Of a stretch of DNA of 8,963 nt, positions 6,189 through 8,963 are shown piece after piece. A program made the position numbers and the translations under genes. The number at the start of each line of letters is the position of its first letter. The stretch's first letter is position 1. The notes below the pieces were generated by a model. That model had not been told where the DNA came from. It did not search any database and saw only the letters and a list, made by a program, of their open reading frames with translations. This DNA comes from Butyrivibrio sp. (GTDB lineage Bacteria; Bacillota; Clostridia; Lachnospirales; Lachnospiraceae): the NCBI GenBank assembly GCA_024688095.1, contig JAILEJ010000047.1, positions 1 through 8,963 on the forward strand, given 5' to 3'.

Positions 6189-6248
6189 AAAAGGATAAGA
6201 ATTATATTTCACTCAAGCAATCAGATGAAAATATACTCTTATCCTTTT
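6189..6248. terminator. Long imperfect inverted repeat, likely bidirectional terminator after the BspA-like gene
   Basis: Arms AAAAGGATAAGA (6189-6200) and TCTTATCCTTTT (6237-6248) match over 12 bases. Inside them TATATTTCA and TGAAAATATA pair with one bulge, leaving a loop of about 14 bases. A-rich and T-rich flanks fit a terminator in either direction. It lies 13 bases after the BspA-like stop codon. Confidence 0.65.
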
Positions 6249-6270
6249 ATTATAGTAATTATTTTACTTG

Positions 6271-6304
6271 TTAAAAATAAAGGGGCTAGAAAATTCCAAC
6301 CCCT
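6271..6304 (-). terminator. Intrinsic terminator of the prepilin gene
   Basis: On the minus strand AGGGG (6304-6300) pairs with CCCCU (6285-6281), with weaker inner pairs GAA/UUC, followed by UUUAUUUUUAA. It lies about 22 bases beyond the prepilin stop codon. Confidence 0.75.
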
Positions 6305-6326
6305 AAAGACATTGATTAAAAAATCA

Positions 6327-6755
6327 TTAGTTTACTTCCCAAGTACCTGTATCAATCTCCCAAGTCGCTGTTTTACCAGATTCAGAAGTATATACAAATT
6401 TCTTAATTACACATACATCATGTCCACTTCCACTTCCAAATGTAGCACTAATTGAAAATGATTCTGTAATATCTGCCAATTCATCAATTTTTGAAGCTTT
6501 TACATAGGATTTAGCCTTTGCAGCTGTTATTGAACTAGTAGTTGTTCCATAATACTCATCTGCAAGTCCCTGTGCTGCTACAAGAGCTGCATTTGCATTT
6601 GTTGTTACCTGTGAATTTCTAGCCTTATCAATCCATCCAAGAAGTGCAGGGATGAGAACTGCCATCAGGATTGCCAGGATTACGAGAACTACGATGAGTT
6701 CTACGAGTGTAAAACCTTTCTTATCTTTCTTTAAATTGTTGAGTTTCTTAAACAT
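6327..6755 (-). CDS. Type IV prepilin (major-pilin-like)
   Basis: The 142-residue protein starts with a basic leader, MFKKLNNLKKDKKG, cut by prepilin peptidase before F15. The classic FTLVELIVVLVILAIL helix follows, with Glu at mature position 5, the residue used in pilin assembly and N-methylation. The mature form is 128 residues, with ALLGWIDKAR closing the N-terminal helix and a small globular domain that ends in WEIDTGTWEVN. It has a single cysteine (115), so no disulfide loop. ATG 6755 is chosen because AGGAGGU (6769-6763) sits seven bases upstream; an earlier in-frame ATG at 6794 would put a long extra leader before the cleavage site and lacks a binding site. It is on the same strand as pilT but separated by 470 bp, so it is probably its own transcript with a structured leader. 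The PilT retraction ATPase nearby fits a dynamic pilus. Confidence 0.93.
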   Translation of the reverse strand: MFKKLNNLKKDKKGFTLVELIVVLVILAILMAVLIPALLGWIDKARNSQVTTNANAALVAAQGLADEYYGTTTSSITAAKAKSYVKASKIDELADITESFSISATFGSGSGHDVCVIKKFVYTSESGKTATWEIDTGTWEVN

Positions 6756-7225
6756 AAATCTTACCTCCTCATGTGATTTTGTTTTTTTACACATTTTCGC
6801 CTATCGTAGTTTCCTTATCCAACAAAGCTTCTTTATGTGTATTGTGTATTAGTTATGAGCGTAGTTCACCTATCGCTTCACATACTCTAAATTTATTTTA
6901 ATCCTAAACCAAACTTTTGTGTACTATCTTTTGTGTCTTTTTATGATATTTAATCGTTTTTTTATAACTTATTCCTAATCATATAAATCACGTTATTTAA
7001 GCGATTCAAAGGATTGATGTCTTTTATTTATACGACTATAAACTACCAAAGAACCATTTTTTAAAAATTTCTCGAAAATTTTTTTATAAATGGGAGTCGT
7101 ACTGGCCAGTACAATATATATAATGATTCCTCTAATAATTCTTTCGGATATTTTTTCATTTTCATTAGATGAAAATAGTTAAATTTTAAATTAATACTGG
7201 CTTCAAAAAACATTTCCTCGAAGGC
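6756..7225 (-). other. 470-bp AT-rich gap between pilT and the prepilin gene: pilin leader and upstream region
   Basis: No gene is visible. The part nearest the pilin can fold on the minus strand. A 13-pair interrupted hairpin lies at 6886-6851, with arms ACT/CAT, CGCT and CTA against TAG, AGCG and ATG/AGT. A domain is closed by UACACAU (6841-6835) with AUGUGUA (6794-6788) and contains AAAG-AAG-CUUU (6834-6824). The element CGATAGG(T/C)GAA occurs twice, at 6875-6865 and 6806-6796, each next to CTACG. Farther upstream are an A/T-rich inverted repeat (7054-7093), the perfect palindrome at 7099-7112, and ATTTTCAT/ATGAAAAT (7158-7176). I could not place a convincing promoter. Confidence 0.5.
7099..7112. 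promoter_or_regulatory. Perfect 14-bp palindrome, possible operator
   Basis: GTACTGGCCAGTAC is fully self-complementary with no loop, in otherwise very AT-rich sequence about 345 bases upstream of the prepilin start. Its GC-richness against the background and lack of a U-tract suggest a protein site more than a terminator. Function is unknown. Confidence 0.35.
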
Positions 7226-8365
7226 TTACAACCCAAACAGTCCTTTGCCCTTATTGCCAAAGCCCTGCATCTGGTCAGCTGCTGATGGCATAGGTGCTGC
7301 TCCGAATTTATTTTCCATCTCTTTTTTATCAACAGCATATTCGAGAACGGATTCTTTGGAGATTATTCCTTTTTGATATGCCTCCATAAGAGATACGTCC
7401 ATGCTTACCATTCCGAGCTGGCGGCTTGTCTGGATCATACTTGGTATCTGGTAGGTCTTATCCTCACGAATAAGGCTTCTGATAGCTGATGTGCAGTGCA
7501 TGATTTCCATGCAGGCTATTCGTCCAGTGCCATCTGCCTTTGGTATAAGTCTCTGGGAAATAACAGATTCCATAACCATTGCAAGCTGCGTACGAATCTG
7601 GTCTTTTTGACCTTCAGGGAAAGCATCTACAATACGGTTAATTGTTGAGTCCGCTCCAATTGTATGAAGTGTCGAGAATACTAGGTGGCCGGTCTCTGCA
7701 GCTGTTACTGCGGTACTTATTGTCTCAAGGTCACGCATTTCTCCTACAAGGATTACATCCGGGTCTTCACGGAGAGCTGCTCGAAGCGCATTTCCAAAGG
7801 ATTTTGTATCCTGTCCAACTTCCCTTTGGTCTACGAGCGAAAGGTCATTTTCATACAGGTACTCAATAGGATCTTCCAGGGTAATTATATGAGCTCTTCT
7901 TGTTGTATTGATCCTTTGCAAAAGAGCTGCAAGTGTAGTTGACTTACCTGAACCAGTAGGACCTGTGACAAGAACAAGACCACTGTGTTTATTGGCAAGG
8001 TCTATTACTGATGGCGGAAGTCCAAGCTTTTCGGGATCCGGAATAGTTGAACTCATAAGTCTTAGAGCGGCTGAACATGCGCCCCTCTGGCTATATACAT
8101 TTACACGAAATCGTCCTATCCCATCAACGCCAAATGAAAGGTCCGTTTCACCAAATTCTTCAAACTCTTTTACATGCATATCATCAAGAAGACTGTATAA
8201 CAATCTTTTCGTGTCTTCTGCCTGCAACACAGGCTGTCCGTCAAGCGCTGTAAGATTTGAATGAATTCTGTACATTGGCTTTGAATTTGCTGCAATATGC
8301 AGGTCAGATGCACTGTTATCTTTTGCTGCCTGCAAAAAAGTTATCAGTTGCTGGTCAATGTTCAT
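7226..8365 (-). CDS. pilT: Type IV pilus retraction ATPase PilT
   Basis: PilT is a hexameric cytoplasmic ATPase that depolymerises type IV pili and powers twitching. The 379-residue protein has the usual length for the family. It has a PAS-like N-terminal domain (about 1-110), Walker A GPTGSGKST (135-143), Asp box LEDPIEY (163-169), Walker B with DPDVILVGEMRD (201-212), His box GHLVFSTLHT (226-235), and AIRSLIRE (294-301), a one-residue variant of the AIRNLIRE motif that marks PilT and is needed for retraction. The C-terminal 25 residues are Gly/Met/Lys-rich and look disordered. ATG 8365 has AGGAGGG (8379-8373) seven bases upstream. It follows the partial gene at 8384-8963 by 18 bases, so the two are probably cotranscribed. 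No pilB or pilC is seen in the window. No clear terminator follows. Confidence 0.97.
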   Translation of the reverse strand: MNIDQQLITFLQAAKDNSASDLHIAANSKPMYRIHSNLTALDGQPVLQAEDTKRLLYSLLDDMHVKEFEEFGETDLSFGVDGIGRFRVNVYSQRGACSAALRLMSSTIPDPEKLGLPPSVIDLANKHSGLVLVTGPTGSGKSTTLAALLQRINTTRRAHIITLEDPIEYLYENDLSLVDQREVGQDTKSFGNALRAALREDPDVILVGEMRDLETISTAVTAAETGHLVFSTLHTIGADSTINRIVDAFPEGQKDQIRTQLAMVMESVISQRLIPKADGTGRIACMEIMHCTSAIRSLIREDKTYQIPSMIQTSRQLGMVSMDVSLMEAYQKGIISKESVLEYAVDKKEMENKFGAAPMPSAADQMQGFGNKGKGLFGL

Positions 8366-8383
8366 GTCCTATCCCTCCTACTA

Positions 8384-8963
8384 TTAATATGATTTCCATA
8401 AATAAAGTTTTTTTACATAAGGATGATAATAATTATTCGATTCAAAAATATCTTGTATTGTACTATTTCCTAAATCACCATTACTTCTAGTCTGTACATA
8501 ATAATCACCTTTATAATACCAAATTTGTCCTTCTCCAGCTGAATCTGTCACATTTATTGTTGTTTCACTTTCATAAACATATATCAGATTTTCCAAAGCA
8601 TAAGTAAAGTAAGGCCTATTATTATTGTAACCTCCATATGAAACTCCTTTTAATGTCACAGAATCCATATTATTCCACTCACGATCAAACCAGTAATATA
8701 GATTTCCATTATCATAATTACTATTACTATAATATATTACATTTCTTTCTTTATTATTACTGGTTTCTGGAAAATCTGCTCCTCTTACTCTAATCTGATA
8801 ATTTCCGATATATAGATTATTACCCCAATATCCACTTTGTGGTGTCTTAAATTCCAAATCACCAGTAAATATTATCTCTAATCCAGCTGATGTTGCCGTT
8901 TCTGTTCCAATTGTGCTATAGGTCGCTGCTCCTCCATTTACTGTGTAATAAGTATCTGATGTA
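8384..8963 (-). CDS. Partial gene upstream of pilT, unidentified, possible large minor pilin or pilus-associated protein
   Basis: The reading frame stays open from the window edge to the stop at 8386-8384, giving the last 192 residues of a protein whose start lies outside. The visible part is rich in Asn, Tyr, Gly and Ser, has beta-type sequence with several Trp/Tyr patches (SGYWGNN, YYWFDREW, GQIWYYKGDYY), and lacks cysteine and membrane segments. It ends VKKLYLWKSY. I do not recognise the family. Its position 18 bases before pilT, with the pilT ribosome binding site in the gap, suggests one operon and an extracellular role in the pilus, for example a minor pilin with a large C-terminal domain. 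The N-terminal prepilin motif that would prove this is beyond the window. An internal TTG near 8857 is not a likely start, because the frame continues upstream without a break. Confidence 0.75.
   Translation of the reverse strand, partial: TSDTYYTVNGGAATYSTIGTETATSAGLEIIFTGDLEFKTPQSGYWGNNLYIGNYQIRVRGADFPETSNNKERNVIYYSNSNYDNGNLYYWFDREWNNMDSVTLKGVSYGGYNNNRPYFTYALENLIYVYESETTINVTDSAGEGQIWYYKGDYYVQTRSNGDLGNSTIQDIFESNNYYHPYVKKLYLWKSY

Noticed and set aside
6756..6794. Longer prepilin starting at ATG 6794
   Set aside because: The AGGAGGU site lies inside this extension and is correctly spaced for ATG 6755, which gives a normal 14-residue prepilin leader.
6788..6886. Pilin leader as a known c-di-GMP-I or c-di-GMP-II riboswitch
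   Set aside because: It lacks the GCAAAGC-type joint and tail of class I and the long downstream pseudoknot region of class II; it is kept only as an unassigned structured leader.
7158..7176. ATTTTCAT/ATGAAAAT hairpin as terminator of pilT
   Set aside because: The stem is AT-only and is not followed by a U-tract on the minus strand.
7642..8264. Open frames on the plus strand opposite pilT
   Set aside because: They lie wholly antisense to a well-conserved ATPase gene, have no ribosome binding sites, and their translations show no recognisable domain.

Overview
The window looks like chromosome of a low-GC Gram-positive anaerobe of the class Clostridia, most probably a Lachnospiraceae member of the Butyrivibrio/Pseudobutyrivibrio/Roseburia kind. 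The basis is AT-rich sequence, strong AGGAGG ribosome binding sites, a BspA-type leucine-rich-repeat surface protein with a lysine-rich C-terminus, an LtaS-like polytopic phosphoglycerol transferase, a Gram-positive type IV pilus set and a sigma-28-driven flagellin gene. The taxonomic call is inference from gene style, not from a marker gene.

Layout from left to right: (i) a small membrane-anchored or secreted protein with a C-terminal domain resembling BECR-type (barnase/EndoU/colicin/RelE) toxin domains (99-614, +); (ii) a 390-bp gap with two families of degenerate direct repeats and a bidirectional terminator; (iii) a 228-residue mini-flagellin (1004-1690, -); (iv) a roughly 380-nt flagellin leader running down from a sigma-28 promoter at 2080-2107, carrying a cyclic-di-GMP-I (GEMM)-like aptamer, an intrinsic terminator and then an array of small hairpins that show GGA in their loops; (v) a divergent LtaS/MdoB-family enzyme (2199-4559, +); (vi) a secreted BspA-like LRR protein (4668-6176, +); (vii) convergent with it, a type IV prepilin (6327-6755, -), a 470-bp AT-rich gap holding a structured pilin leader, then pilT (7226-8365, -) and the 3' part of an unidentified gene just upstream of pilT (8384-8963, -) that runs off the window.

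The theme is the cell surface and motility: flagellin, twitching/retraction pili, a surface adhesin-like protein and an envelope polymer enzyme. The most striking part is the flagellin leader. It appears to stack three controls: sigma-28 for transcription start, a second-messenger aptamer whose 3' strand can pair with the 5' arm of a U-tailed terminator, and seven GGA-loop hairpins plus one less structured GGA before a GGAGG ribosome binding site. That arrangement resembles CsrB/RsmZ-type CsrA-binding RNAs. One GGA hairpin sits at the tip of the proposed antiterminator, which would tie the riboswitch to the RNA-binding protein. This reading rests on base pairing visible in the sequence; ligand and protein are inferred.
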